Origin: CAVWNR01 sp963756525
GTDB lineage: Bacteria; Actinomycetota; Actinomycetes; Mycobacteriales; Jatrophihabitantaceae
DNA: 64,000 bases
Reading direction: 5' to 3'
Assembly (NCBI GenBank): GCA_963756525.1
Contig: CAVWNR010000001.1
Location: 806,001-870,000, forward strand
The notes under the pieces were generated by a model, which worked only from the letters and a program-made list of their open reading frames with translations, was not told the origin of the DNA and ran no database searches. Every line of letters begins with the position of its first letter. Position 1 is the first letter of the stretch. Made by a program: the position numbers and the translations under genes. Below are positions 1 to 8,678 of this stretch, piece by piece.

Positions 1-316
1 GCCAGGCAACCGCCGCGATCATGCAATCGATCATGCCGCGCGGAGTGACTCCCGCGCGCCGGCACCGTCGGTAAATCTTCGTCGCCGCGTCGAAGTCGGT
101 TGTCGCGTCGAAACCGAGCCGCTCGGCTCGCAATAGCAGTCGGCGTAGCTGGTCTTCTCGCGCGTCGTTGCGGGCGCCGGCCAGCACCTCCATGACGACC
201 GGTTCGGTAACCACGAGCGGGCCGTCTGTGGTGATGAGTTCGGTGAGCCGCTGGTCCACAGGGCTTCCGGTGGCCCGGTCAAATTCGACCCATGCAGAGG
301 TATCGGCAAGGATCAT
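1..316 (-). CDS. vapC: VapC-type PIN domain toxin, 3' end cut by window edge
   Basis: A PIN-fold ribonuclease toxin, normally inhibited by the VapB encoded just upstream. The translation from ATG at 316 begins MILADTSAWVEF, the classic PIN start with the first acidic metal ligand at D5. A second acidic position lies in VVMEVLAG (E43) and a third in MIDCMIAAVA near residue 97. About 105 residues are present; the family is usually 125-140, so the C-terminus lies outside the window. The ATG sits 7 bp after the antitoxin stop, so the two are co-transcribed. The RNA target cannot be read from the sequence. Confidence 0.85.
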   Translation of the reverse strand, partial: MILADTSAWVEFDRATGSPVDQRLTELITTDGPLVVTEPVVMEVLAGARNDAREDQLRRLLLRAERLGFDATTDFDAATKIYRRCRRAGVTPRGMIDCMIAAVAW

Positions 317-323
317 GCCGCGG

Positions 324-536
324 TCACGCGGCGCCGCGAGGAACGGTGTCTGCCGAGATCTTGCCGATCGCGTGTGCACCCCGCATGGCCAGCGCCTCCT
401 CCCGAGTCATCGGCTGACCAGCCAGATGACGCAGCGCGAGTTCGACCGCCTCGGTCTTGGTGTGGACGCCGTAGCGGTCCATGATCACGCGGACGTAGTC
501 ATCTTCGATCTCGATGTTGGTGCGCCTCTTCGACAT
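324..536 (-). CDS. vapB: VapB-type antitoxin (ribbon-helix-helix)
   Basis: Small antitoxin (70 aa from ATG at 536) beginning MSKRRTNIEIEDDYV, with the helix RYGVHTKTEAVELALRHLAG typical of the VapB/DUF2191 group. It should bind the PIN toxin through its C-terminus and autoregulate through its N-terminus. In-frame GTG (551) and ATG (542) lie further upstream, but a perfect TATAAT at 544-549 stands 7 nt before ATG 536. That suggests a leaderless mRNA starting at this codon, so I chose it. Confidence 0.8.
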   Translation of the reverse strand: MSKRRTNIEIEDDYVRVIMDRYGVHTKTEAVELALRHLAGQPMTREEALAMRGAHAIGKISADTVPRGAA

Positions 537-541
537 ACACA

Positions 542-566
542 TATTATACACCTAGCGTGTATTATG
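542..566 (-). promoter_or_regulatory. vapB promoter and operator palindrome
   Basis: An AT-rich island in a GC-rich region. On the minus strand a consensus -10 box TATAAT lies at 549-544. The same bases form one arm of an imperfect palindrome: TATTATACAC (542-551) against GTGTATTATG (557-566) on the plus strand. A palindrome over the -10 is where a VapBC complex would autorepress. No convincing -35 was found. Confidence 0.55.
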
Positions 567-613
567 CGTGTACCACTCGATGTCGAGTATCGATCCGGCC
601 ACAACGAACGGTC

Positions 614-643
614 GGTTCGCATGAGGGGAAGTAAGGCCCACCC
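614..643 (+). repeat. Copy 1 of a dispersed 30-bp repeat
   Basis: Thirty bases that match 31095-31124 at about 26 positions, in the same orientation. The shared core is GCATGAGGG, K, AAGTA, M, GGCCCACC. It lies upstream of the first VapBC pair. Function unknown; it could be a recombination scar or the end of a mobile element. Confidence 0.35.
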
Positions 644-733
644 AGCGGCGTAATCGTCACCGCGGGCCGGGCGTCGGCGGAGCTAGCCGCGTTGCGCGAC
701 GTCCGGGCGGTGAACCGATGTGGCAGCCATGGG

Positions 734-2333
734 CTACCGCGCCGGCTCCCTGGACGCCGGCTGACCAGCGATCTGCCCGGCAGGCGCCGCGCCCTTGGGC
801 AGTCCGACGGCTGCGAGGAGGAAGGTCGCGGCCAGGACCGCGGCCATCACGTAGAACACGGTCTGGGTTGAGTGCGCGAAGGCGAGCTGCACCTGGTGGA
901 CCAAGTCCGGTGCGTGCCGGCCGGCGCCGGCCGAGCCGCCCGACGCGGACAGCGACCCGGCGGCCTGGTGCGCATCGGCCGGCGGACGCCGTGCTGGATC
1001 AGCGCGGCGGCGACGTTGGCCTTGTTCTGGATCAGCAGGATGGTGCCGAGCACCGCCATGCCGAGGCTGGCGCCGAAGTTGCGGCCGGTCTGGGTGAGCC
1101 CGGTGACCTCGCTGTAGCCGCTGCGCGGGGCCCGGTTGACCGCATCGGTGCTCGCCGGTCCCAGCATCAGCCCGACTCCGGCCCCGGCGATCGCGATGTA
1201 GAGCCACTGCGCGCTCAGCGAAAGATCGGTGAGCTTGCCGGCGATCAGGTAGAACCCGATGGCCCGATCGCCGCACCGACCACTACCGGCAGCCTGGCGC
1301 CCCGCCGATCCAGCAGTCGACCACCGATCTGCGCGGCGATCACGAACCCGATGAAGAACCACATCAGGTACAGGCCGGTGTCGGAGGCGCTAGTACCCAG
1401 CGCCGCCTGCGAGTACAGGCTGGCGAAGCAGAAGAACGGCACGAACACCACCGACATCGTCGTGAGCACGACGGTGTCGACGGCGAACCCGCGGTCGGCG
1501 AAGATCCGCAGTTGCAGCAGCGGGGCGGGCGCCCGCAGTTCCCACGCGACGAACGCGGCGGCGGTCACCGCGCCGGCGGCCAGGCATGCCCAGGTGGCGG
1601 CTGCGTGCCAACCCCACACGCTGGACTGCTGCAGTCCCAGCACGATCAGTCCCATGGCGAGCGAGATGAGCACCGCGCCGGGATAGTCCAGCCGGCCCCG
1701 GTGCCGCTCCTCGTCGGGCTTGGAGATCCAGATGAGGATCAGCGCGATCACCGCGACCGGCACGTTGATCCAGAAGATCGCCCGCCAGGTCCACGCGGTG
1801 AGGTAGCCGCCGGCGATCGGGCCGATCGCCGTCATCGCCCCGGTGATCCCGAAGAAGATCGCCATTGCCCGGCCGCGCTCGGCGATCGGGAAGGAGGCGA
1901 CGACGATCCCGACCGCCGCGGGGAACAGCAGCGCGCCGAAGATCCCCTGCCCGACCCGGAAGCCGATGATCCACGCCTCCGCCGCTGCGCCGCTCGGGCT
2001 GAACCCGCACAGCGCGGAGGTGACCGCGAACCCCACCACGCCGACGATCACGATCAGCCGACGGCCGAGCAGGTCCGCGAGCTTGCCGCCGAATGCGAAC
2101 AGCGCTGACAACGCCAGCAGGTAGCCGTTGACGACCCACTGCCCGCCCGCGCCGGAGAGCGACAGCTCCTTTTCGATGTTGGGTATCGCGATCGCGACGA
2201 TGGTCTGGTCGATGAACATCATCGCGACGGCGAAGACCATCGCGGCGAGCACCAGCGTGTTACGGCGCGATCCCGCGGCGCCCTGCCGTGCGCCGGGCCC
2301 GGTCGTTGCGGCCGTTCGCGGACGTATGTGCAT
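734..2333 (-). pseudogene. DHA2-family (14-TM) MFS drug efflux permease, two frameshifts
   Basis: A proton-driven multidrug exporter of the EmrB/QacA type. The N-terminal part has the DHA2 signature FIDQTIVAIAIPNI, then GGKLADLLGRR (motif A) and GITGAMTAIGPIAGGYL (motif C). Reading breaks twice. At 1263-1265 one more C would turn AAIGPSGST into AAIGAIGFYLIAGKL. At 984-985 one more G would turn HGVRRPM into HGVPPADAHQ. The frame then continues through VFYVMAAVLAATFLLAAVGL to TAG at 734. ATG 2333 was chosen over the longer GTG at 2378. Both breaks are single-base losses in G/C runs, so this may be a sequencing artefact and the gene may be intact. Confidence 0.8.
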
Positions 2334-2335
2334 GG

Positions 2336-2497
2336 GATGAGAATGTACGTGCGGCACGCCCCAGCCCGGCGCCGTCACCGTCGATCAGCGCCCCGGCGTG
2401 CGCGGCTGCCGCCAGCAGGAGCGGGCTGTCAATGCGATCCGCCACCTCCCGCAGCTCGGCTGCCACCTGCGGGTCGGCGCCCCCGACCAGCAGCGCC
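2336..2497 (-). pseudogene. Possible remnant of a LuxR-family ATPase regulator
   Basis: On the minus strand an open stretch reads ALLVGGADPQVAAELRE then VADRIDSPLLLAAAAHAGAL and DGDGAGLGRA. This alternation of alanine-rich helices resembles the C-terminal helical repeats of large LuxR/MalT-type regulators in actinobacteria. A TAG precedes it and the similarity ends where the permease start begins. I infer a remnant lacking both the ATPase and the HTH region. Composition-driven chance similarity is possible. Confidence 0.3.
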
Positions 2498-2657
2498 TAT
2501 GGCGTACCGTGCCGCGGCGCTCTACCGTGAGAGCACTCCCGGCGACGTGACGGAGGCGCGCCAGGAATGTGCCATCGACGTGTTCGACCTCGCCACCGTC
2601 TTTGCGGGTGTTGAGCACGCGGCAGGCACGGCCGGCCAGACGGGGAGGCGGGCATTC

Positions 2658-3533
2658 ATGCAGGTACCGGCGCAGTTCGAGTACGAGCGGGTGGGCAGCG
2701 TCGGCGAGGCGATCGCCCTGTTGCAACGGCACGGCGACGGTGCGCGGCTGATAGCGGGCGGGCACAGCCTGTTGCCGATGATGAAATTGCGGCTGGCCGC
2801 GCCGGAGGTGCTGATCGACATCAACGACCTCGCCGACCTGGCCCGGATCTGGGTCGACGGCGACGTGCTGCACATCGGCGCGCTGGTCCGCCACGCCGAG
2901 CTGCTCGAGTCCGCGGTGGTCGGGGAACGCTTCGCCATCCTGCGCGACGCGGAACGGGTGATCGCCGACCCGGTGGTGCGCAACCGCGGGACCGTTGGTG
3001 GGTCGCTGTGTCACGCCGACCCGGCCGAGGACCTTTCCGCCGCGCTCGGCGCACTGCGCGCGGAGACGGTCGTCCGCAGTGCCGACGGGGAACGGACCGT
3101 GCCGGTGCGCGAGCTGCAGGCCGGCCCGTTCGAGACGGTGCTGGCCCCGGCCGAGATCCTCACCGAAATCCGGGTGCCGATCCGGCCCGGAACCGGCAGC
3201 GCCTACGTCAAGGTCGAGCGGCGGGCCGGCGACTACGCCATCGCCGCGGCCGGTGCCGTGGTCCGGCTCGACGGCGACACGATCGGCGACGTGGGTATCG
3301 GGCTGACGGCGGTCGGTGCGGCGTCGTCGGTTGCCCCCGCGACCGAGGACGCGATCCGCGGACGCCCCGCCGACAACGACACGCTGGACCTGGCGGCGAC
3401 GAGCGCTGCCGAGGAGTGCGCGCCGGTCGCTGACCAGCGTGGGCCGTCCGACTACAAGCGGGCCCTCGCCGGCGAGCTCACCAAGCGCGCACTGCGGACC
3501 GCGATCAACAGGGCGCGAGGACAGGAGGCATGA
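2658..3533 (+). CDS. coxM: Aerobic CO dehydrogenase, FAD-binding medium subunit
   Basis: The 291-aa flavoprotein subunit of a molybdenum hydroxylase; it takes electrons from the two [2Fe-2S] clusters of CoxS and passes them to the quinone pool. Visible FAD-binding signatures are IAGGHSLLPMMKLRL (about residues 33-47) and RNRGTVGGSLCHADPAEDL (about 108-126). The ATG is preceded at 9 bp by GGGGAGG (2642-2648). It is first in coxM-coxS-coxL, the standard form I order. Form I identity comes from the CoxL active site rather than from this subunit. Confidence 0.92.
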   Translation: MQVPAQFEYERVGSVGEAIALLQRHGDGARLIAGGHSLLPMMKLRLAAPEVLIDINDLADLARIWVDGDVLHIGALVRHAELLESAVVGERFAILRDAERVIADPVVRNRGTVGGSLCHADPAEDLSAALGALRAETVVRSADGERTVPVRELQAGPFETVLAPAEILTEIRVPIRPGTGSAYVKVERRAGDYAIAAAGAVVRLDGDTIGDVGIGLTAVGAASSVAPATEDAIRGRPADNDTLDLAATSAAEECAPVADQRGPSDYKRALAGELTKRALRTAINRARGQEA

Positions 3534-3534
3534 C

Positions 3535-4044
3535 GTGCAGGTGACGGTCACGGTCAACGGCGCCCCGCACACCCGCGACGTCGAGCCGCGGATGCTGCTG
3601 GTGCACTTCCTGCGCGACGAACTGGGCCTCACCGGCACGCACTGGGGGTGCGACACGTCCAACTGCGGCGTCTGCGTCGTGCAGCTGGACGGCGTGCCGG
3701 TGAAGAGCTGCACCGTGCTGGCCGCCATGGCGAGTGGTCACCAGGTGACCACCGTCGAGGGCCTGGAACGCGACGACGAGCTCGACCCGATCCAGCAAGG
3801 ATTCATGAACGAGCACGGCCTGCAGTGCGGGTTCTGCACGCCGGGCATGATGCTGACCGCCCGCTGGCTGCTCGACCGGAACCCGCAGCCATCCGACACG
3901 CAGATCCGCGAGGCGATCTCCGGCAACCTGTGTCGCTGCACCGGCTACGAGAACATCGTGCGCGCGATCCGCTGGGCGGCCGAGCACCCGCGCGCGCAGG
4001 CCACGGCCCAGGTCGGGGAAGCGGCGGAGGTGACCACGTCATGA
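3535..4044 (+). CDS. coxS: Aerobic CO dehydrogenase, [2Fe-2S] small subunit
   Basis: The 169-aa electron-transfer subunit with two [2Fe-2S] clusters. The N-terminal plant-type cluster ligands are in WGCDTSNCGVCVVQLDG and KSCTVLA. The C-terminal cluster motif is QCGFCTPGMM followed by NLCRCTGYENIV. GTG 3535 is favoured because AGGAGG at 3523-3528 precedes it by 6 bp; GTG 3541 is an alternative. The stop overlaps the coxL start (ATGA), indicating translational coupling. About 10 extra C-terminal residues (QVGEAAEVTTS) trail the conserved domain. Confidence 0.93.
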   Translation: MQVTVTVNGAPHTRDVEPRMLLVHFLRDELGLTGTHWGCDTSNCGVCVVQLDGVPVKSCTVLAAMASGHQVTTVEGLERDDELDPIQQGFMNEHGLQCGFCTPGMMLTARWLLDRNPQPSDTQIREAISGNLCRCTGYENIVRAIRWAAEHPRAQATAQVGEAAEVTTS

Positions 4045-6419
4045 CCGCGACCGCGGAGCAGGCGAGCGTCGGGTTCGGCCGGCGGCTGCGCAAGGAGGAC
4101 GCGCGGTTCCTGCGCGGCAAGGGCACCTACGTCGACGACATCGTGCTGCCGGGAATGCTGCACGGCGCCATCCTGCGCAGCCCGCACGCGCACGCGCGCA
4201 TCCGCAGCATCGACACCGCTGCCGCAGAGGCGCATCCCAAGGTCCGGGCGGTGATCACCGGGGCGACGCTCGAGTCGCTGAAGCTCGCCTGGATGCCGTC
4301 ACTCTCCTACGACGTGGTCGCGGTGCTCGCCACCGACAAGGTGCGCTTTCACGGCCAGGAGGTCGCGTTCGTCGTCGCCGACGACCGCTACTCGGCGCGC
4401 GACGCGCTCGAACTGATCGAGGTCGACTACGAGCCGCTGCCTCCGGTTGTGGACGCCAAGCGAGCGCTCGACCCGGATGCGCCGGTGATCCGCGACGACA
4501 TCGAAGGCAAGGCCGACAACCACATCTTCGACTGGGAGAGCGGCGACAGGGCGGCCACGGACGACGCATTCGCCAACGCAGAAGTCGTCGTCGCCGAGGA
4601 CATCCTCTACCCGCGCGTCCACCCGGCGCCGCTGGAGACGTGCGGCGCGATCGCCGACATGGAAAAGGTCACCGGCAAGCTGACGATCTACTGCAACACC
4701 CAGGCGCCGCACGCGCACCGCACGCTGTACGCGATCGTGGCCGGGCTGCCGGAGCAGAAGATCCGCATCGTCAGCCCCGACATCGGTGGCGGCTTCGGCA
4801 ACAAGGTCGGCATCTACCCCGGCTACGTGCTGGCCGTCGTCGGATCGATCGTCACCGGCCGTCCGGTCAAGTGGATGGAGGACCGCGCCGAGAACCTGAT
4901 GTCCACGTCGTTCGCCCGCGACTACCACATGCACGTCGAGATCGCGTCGACGCGCGAGGGGAAGATCCAGGCGGTGCGGGTGCACGTGCTCGCCGACCAC
5001 GGCGCCTTCAACAACACCGCCCAGCCGACGAAGTTCCCGGCCGGCTTCTTCCACATCTTCACCGGCAGCTACGACTACCCCGCCGCGCACTGCACGGTCA
5101 CCGGCGTCTACACGAACAAGTGCCCCGGCGGGGTCGCCTACGCCTGCTCGTTCCGGATCACCGAAGCGGTGTACGCGATCGAGCGGATCATCGACTGCCT
5201 GGCCGACGAGCTGAAGATCGATCCTGCCGAGCTGCGGATGAAGAACCTGCTGCGCCCGGAGCAGTTCCCGTACCGCTCCCCGACGGGGTGGGAGTACGAC
5301 TCCGGCGACTACCCGCGGGCGCTGCGCCTGGCGCTGGACATGGCCGGCTACGAGGAGCTTCGCCGCGAGCAGGCCGAGAAGCGCGAGCGCGGGGAGCTGA
5401 TGGGTATCGGGATCAGCTTCTTCACCGAGGGGGTCGGCGCCGGGCCGCGCAAGCACATGGACATCCTCGGGCTGGGGATGGCCGACGGCGCCGAGGTGCG
5501 GGTGCATCCGACCGGCAAGGCGGTGGTGCGGCTGTCGGTGCAGTCGCAGGGGCAGGGCCACGAGACCACGTTCGCGCAGATCGTCTCGCAGCTGACCGGC
5601 ATCCCTTCCGACGACGTCGAGGTGGTGCACGGCGACACCGACAACACCCCGTTCGGGCTGGGCACCTACGGCAGCCGCTCGACGCCGGTGTCCGGCGCAG
5701 CGGTGGCCGTAGCGGCGAAGCGCGTCGTCGACAAGGCGCGCGTGATCGCCGGCGCCATGCTCGAGATCGATCCGGACGACCTGGAGTTCGCCGAGGGCCG
5801 GTTCTCCGTCCGCGGCGACCCGACGGTGGGCAAGACGATCCAGGAGGTCGCGCTCGCCGCGCACGGCCCGCTGGAACTCCCCGAGGGCGTCGAAGGACAC
5901 CTCGACGCGTCCTGCGTCTACAACCCGCCCGATCTGACCTACCCGTTCGGCGCGTACATCTGCGTCGTGGACGTCGACCCGGGCACCGGCGCGGTGACGG
6001 TGCGGCGGTTCATCGCCGTCGACGACTGCGGCACCCGGATCAACCCGATGATCGTCGAGGGTCAGATCCACGGCGGGCTCGCCGACGGAATCGGCATGGC
6101 GCTGATGGAGCTGATCGCATTCGACGAAGACGGCAACAACCTGGGCGGCTCATTCATGGACTACCAGCTGCCGACGGCGCTGGAGTGCCCGCCGTGGGAG
6201 CTGGGGGAGACGGTCACCCCGTCGCCGCACCACCCGATCGGCGCGAAGGGCGTGGGCGAGTCGGCGACGGTCGGCTCACCGGCCGCGGTCGTCAACGCCG
6301 TTCTCGACGCGCTCAAGCCGTACGGCGTCCGGCACGCCGACATGCCGCTGACACCGGGGCAGGTGTGGCGGACCATCCAAGGCCGGCCGCTTCGTACGGA
6401 TCTCGCGGTCACCGACTGA
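4041..6419 (+). CDS. coxL: Form I aerobic carbon monoxide dehydrogenase, molybdenum-copper large subunit
   Basis: Catalytic subunit (792 aa) that oxidises CO with water to CO2, giving two electrons and two protons. The decisive feature is AYACSFR at about residues 369-375. Form I CoxL carries AYxCSFR, whose cysteine bridges copper to molybdenum, whereas form II and other xanthine dehydrogenase relatives carry AYRGAGR. Other Moco-binding stretches seen are GGGFGNKVGIYPGYV, SQGQGHETTFAQI and GVGESATVGSPAAV. Length and operon order match known CoxL. The enzyme normally sits at the inner face of the membrane and feeds the respiratory chain, usually as an energy supplement during starvation; that physiological role here is inference. 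Confidence 0.95.
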   Translation: MTATAEQASVGFGRRLRKEDARFLRGKGTYVDDIVLPGMLHGAILRSPHAHARIRSIDTAAAEAHPKVRAVITGATLESLKLAWMPSLSYDVVAVLATDKVRFHGQEVAFVVADDRYSARDALELIEVDYEPLPPVVDAKRALDPDAPVIRDDIEGKADNHIFDWESGDRAATDDAFANAEVVVAEDILYPRVHPAPLETCGAIADMEKVTGKLTIYCNTQAPHAHRTLYAIVAGLPEQKIRIVSPDIGGGFGNKVGIYPGYVLAVVGSIVTGRPVKWMEDRAENLMSTSFARDYHMHVEIASTREGKIQAVRVHVLADHGAFNNTAQPTKFPAGFFHIFTGSYDYPAAHCTVTGVYTNKCPGGVAYACSFRITEAVYAIERIIDCLADELKIDPAELRMKNLLRPEQFPYRSPTGWEYDSGDYPRALRLALDMAGYEELRREQAEKRERGELMGIGISFFTEGVGAGPRKHMDILGLGMADGAEVRVHPTGKAVVRLSVQSQGQGHETTFAQIVSQLTGIPSDDVEVVHGDTDNTPFGLGTYGSRSTPVSGAAVAVAAKRVVDKARVIAGAMLEIDPDDLEFAEGRFSVRGDPTVGKTIQEVALAAHGPLELPEGVEGHLDASCVYNPPDLTYPFGAYICVVDVDPGTGAVTVRRFIAVDDCGTRINPMIVEGQIHGGLADGIGMALMELIAFDEDGNNLGGSFMDYQLPTALECPPWELGETVTPSPHHPIGAKGVGESATVGSPAAVVNAVLDALKPYGVRHADMPLTPGQVWRTIQGRPLRTDLAVTD

Positions 6420-6428
6420 CAGCTCCCG

Positions 6429-7346
6429 ATGACCACGCGGCTCGACCTGGCGTCGCGCGCGGCGGCGCTCACCGCCGCCGGGACGCCGTTCGTCTGGGCG
6501 ACGGTGGTCCGCGCCGAGCGGCCGACCAGCGCGAAGGCCGGCGACTCGGCCATCGTCCTGGCTGACGGGCAGGTCGACGGCTTCGTCGGGGGCGATTGCG
6601 CGGAGTCGACGGTTCGGGCACAGGCGCTGGAGGTGCTCAGCGCCGGTGAGGCCCGTTTGCTGCGGATCACGCCGTCGCCGGGAGCGGCCGGCGATGGTGA
6701 CGGGATGGTCGCGGTGCACAACCCGTGCCTGTCCGGCGGCACGCTCGACATCTTCCTCGAACCGTCGGTGGCGCTGCCGCTCGTCGCGGTGTACGGCCAC
6801 GCGCCGATCGCCACCGCGCTGCTGCGCGCCGATCGCCTGCTCGGCCACCAGGTCCGGGCGCTCAGCTCGCCCGACGAGCCGGTGCCGCACGGCGCGTGCG
6901 CGGTGATCGTCGCCTCGCACGGCAACGATGAGATCCCGGTGCTCACCGCGGCGCTGCGTGCCGGTGTCCCGTACGTCGGTCTGGTGGCGAGCCGCCGGCG
7001 CGGTCCCGCCGTCGTGGCGGCGCTTCCGGTCGACGACGATCAGCGAGCCCGGGTGCACACGCCGGCCGGGCTCGACATCGGTGCCCGGACGCCGCCCGAG
7101 GTCGCGCTCTCCATCCTCGCCGAGGTCGTCGCGTGCCGCGCGCGGACGGATACCGGCACACCCCCGCCGCCGGCGCACGCGGCGAGCGAGACGGCGCTCG
7201 ACCCGGTGTGCGGCATGATCGTGGCCGCCGTCGCTGCCTCACCGCACACCGAGACGCCCGGCGGCACCGTGTACTTCTGCGGCACGGGATGCCGCGCGGC
7301 CTACCTCGACAACCCCGCTGCCTACTCAGCCGACGCGGGCCGTTGA
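6429..7346 (+). CDS. XdhC/CoxI-family molybdenum cofactor maturation protein with C-terminal YHS domain
   Basis: A 305-aa protein starting 9 bp after coxL. Residues 1-110 are the XdhC N-terminal domain (TVVRAERPTSAKAGDSAIV, FVGGDCAESTVR, NPCLSGGTLDIFLEP). Residues about 115-235 are the Rossmann-like domain (VAVYGHAPIATALLRA, VASRRRGPAVVAAL). XdhC proteins bind Moco and help load its active form into the enzyme. A proline-rich linker leads to a C-terminal YHS domain, DPVCGMIV then VYFCGTGCRAAY, a cysteine module otherwise seen in metal-transporting ATPases. The fusion suggests a role in building the Mo-Cu centre, but that is inference. Confidence 0.85.
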   Translation: MTTRLDLASRAAALTAAGTPFVWATVVRAERPTSAKAGDSAIVLADGQVDGFVGGDCAESTVRAQALEVLSAGEARLLRITPSPGAAGDGDGMVAVHNPCLSGGTLDIFLEPSVALPLVAVYGHAPIATALLRADRLLGHQVRALSSPDEPVPHGACAVIVASHGNDEIPVLTAALRAGVPYVGLVASRRRGPAVVAALPVDDDQRARVHTPAGLDIGARTPPEVALSILAEVVACRARTDTGTPPPPAHAASETALDPVCGMIVAAVAASPHTETPGGTVYFCGTGCRAAYLDNPAAYSADAGR

Positions 7347-7745
7347 CGAACTCCTGCAGGTCGGCATGACCTGACCATCACTGCCCGCGGCCGCAGGATG
7401 ACGTGCGCATGGCTGCCGCCACGCCAGCGGAGCGCCAGCCACGGCCGATGTGATGGCGTTGCCGCACCGGACAACGGGGGAACGCGCTGGACAGCATGTG
7501 GGCTCGCCGCCACAGCGGCCCAGCCGAGGATCGGGCGGCTGCCACAATGCTGGTTGGTATTGGTGAATCGACTCGCAAGCAGGCCGACCGCTCTGCCCTG
7601 CCGATACCGCCAGCATGCTTGGTGCCCTGCGTGCAATGGACGTGGCCGAGACCGGCCGACGGGCTCGAGCGATGCGGTGGGATGCATCCGAGCGAGAGTC
7701 GCACGGAAGTGTCGCCGCGGCGAGGCTCGGTGCAATCATCGTCGT
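7347..7745 (+). other. 399-bp stretch without a recognisable gene
   Basis: Open frames run through this stretch on both strands but none resembles a protein family and all are arginine/proline-rich, as expected of GC-rich shadow frames. A small inverted repeat, CAGGTC (7357-7362) and GACCTG (7368-7373), follows the XdhC-like gene and could be part of a weak terminator. It lacks a T-run. Confidence 0.4.
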
Positions 7746-8678
7746 GTGCGGGCCTACGTGGGGGTGACGGACGGAGCCTGGTACCGCTACCTCGCGGCCT
7801 GCGCCGCCGACGAGGTCAATTTTTGGCGTCCCGGCGGCGGAACCGCATTTCGCGCCCTGACCGTCGGAGAGCCGTTCTTCTTCAAGAGCCATTACCGCGA
7901 TGGGAACCGCATCGTCGGCGGTGGCTTTTACAGCGGCTTTGCCGCACTGCGGTTGTCGGAGGCGTGGCGGTTCTATGGCGCGGCCAACGGTGCTGCGAGC
8001 ATTATCGAGATGCGCGAACGCATCGGTCGGTACCGCGCTGCTCCGCTGGAACAGAATGAGGACCCGATGATCGGATGTGTCTTCATCCGGGATGTGGTGT
8101 TCTTTGATACCGAACTGCCGGCTGCCCCGCCCGGTTGGTCGAGAACCATCGTGCAAGGTGCCGGTTTCGACATGGACGCGCCCGTCGTGCGGCACTACTT
8201 CGACCTACTGATGGCCCGCATGCTCGGCGTGTCGGTCGCGGTCGAGCTCCCATGGCACAGAGCAGGCCCGGTGTACGGTGATCCGCGGCTGGTCCCGCAG
8301 CGCCTTGGCCAGCGAGCGTTCCAAGGTGTTGTGCTAGATGCTTACCGGTATCGGTGCGCGGTCACTGGTGACAAGATCCGGCCTGTGCTCGAGGCGGCGC
8401 ACATCCGCCCGTTGCCCGAGGGCGGTGAACACCGACTGGATAATGGATTGCTGCTGCGATCCGATGTTCACACGCTCTTTGACCGGGGATACCTCGCAGT
8501 CGACCCCGCCTACCGGCTGCGCGTCAGTCCGCGGCTTCGAGACGAGTTCAGCAACGGTGACGAGTTCTATGCCCGGGCCGCCTTGAAGCAACCGATCGCG
8601 GTGCCACAACGAAAGGTGGACCGCCCAAACCGCGAATTCCTCGAGTGGCATCTGGACGAAGTCTTCCTCGCTTCCTGA
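7746..8678 (+). CDS. HNH endonuclease with N-terminal PUA/EVE-like domain, putative restriction enzyme
   Basis: A 310-aa protein in two parts. Residues 1-100 (VRAYVGVTDGAWYRYL, DEVNFWRPGG, PFFFKSHYRD, IVGGGFYSGF) look like a compact beta-rich PUA-superfamily domain of the kind that reads modified bases. Residues about 200-260 are an HNH nuclease: YRCAVTGDKI, EAAHIRPL, HRLDNGLLL, DVHTLFDRG. The pairing is typical of stand-alone modification-dependent restriction enzymes. GTG 7746 was chosen because protein-like composition starts there; a longer frame from 7398 has no family resemblance upstream. No methyltransferase is nearby, consistent with a type IV-like role (inference). Confidence 0.75.
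   Translation: MRAYVGVTDGAWYRYLAACAADEVNFWRPGGGTAFRALTVGEPFFFKSHYRDGNRIVGGGFYSGFAALRLSEAWRFYGAANGAASIIEMRERIGRYRAAPLEQNEDPMIGCVFIRDVVFFDTELPAAPPGWSRTIVQGAGFDMDAPVVRHYFDLLMARMLGVSVAVELPWHRAGPVYGDPRLVPQRLGQRAFQGVVLDAYRYRCAVTGDKIRPVLEAAHIRPLPEGGEHRLDNGLLLRSDVHTLFDRGYLAVDPAYRLRVSPRLRDEFSNGDEFYARAALKQPIAVPQRKVDRPNREFLEWHLDEVFLAS

Noticed and set aside
2385..3728. A 447-aa minus-strand protein opposite coxM/coxS
   Set aside because: It is antisense to clear CODH subunits, has no family motifs and reflects GC-rich antisense openness.
4640..6565. A long arginine-rich plus-strand frame inside coxL
   Set aside because: Shadow frame of coxL; the composition (R/G/H-rich) is not protein-like.
7398..7745. 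Extended N-terminus for the HNH nuclease
   Set aside because: The first 116 codons show Cys/Arg-rich noise with no resemblance to the family, which begins at VRAYVGVTD.
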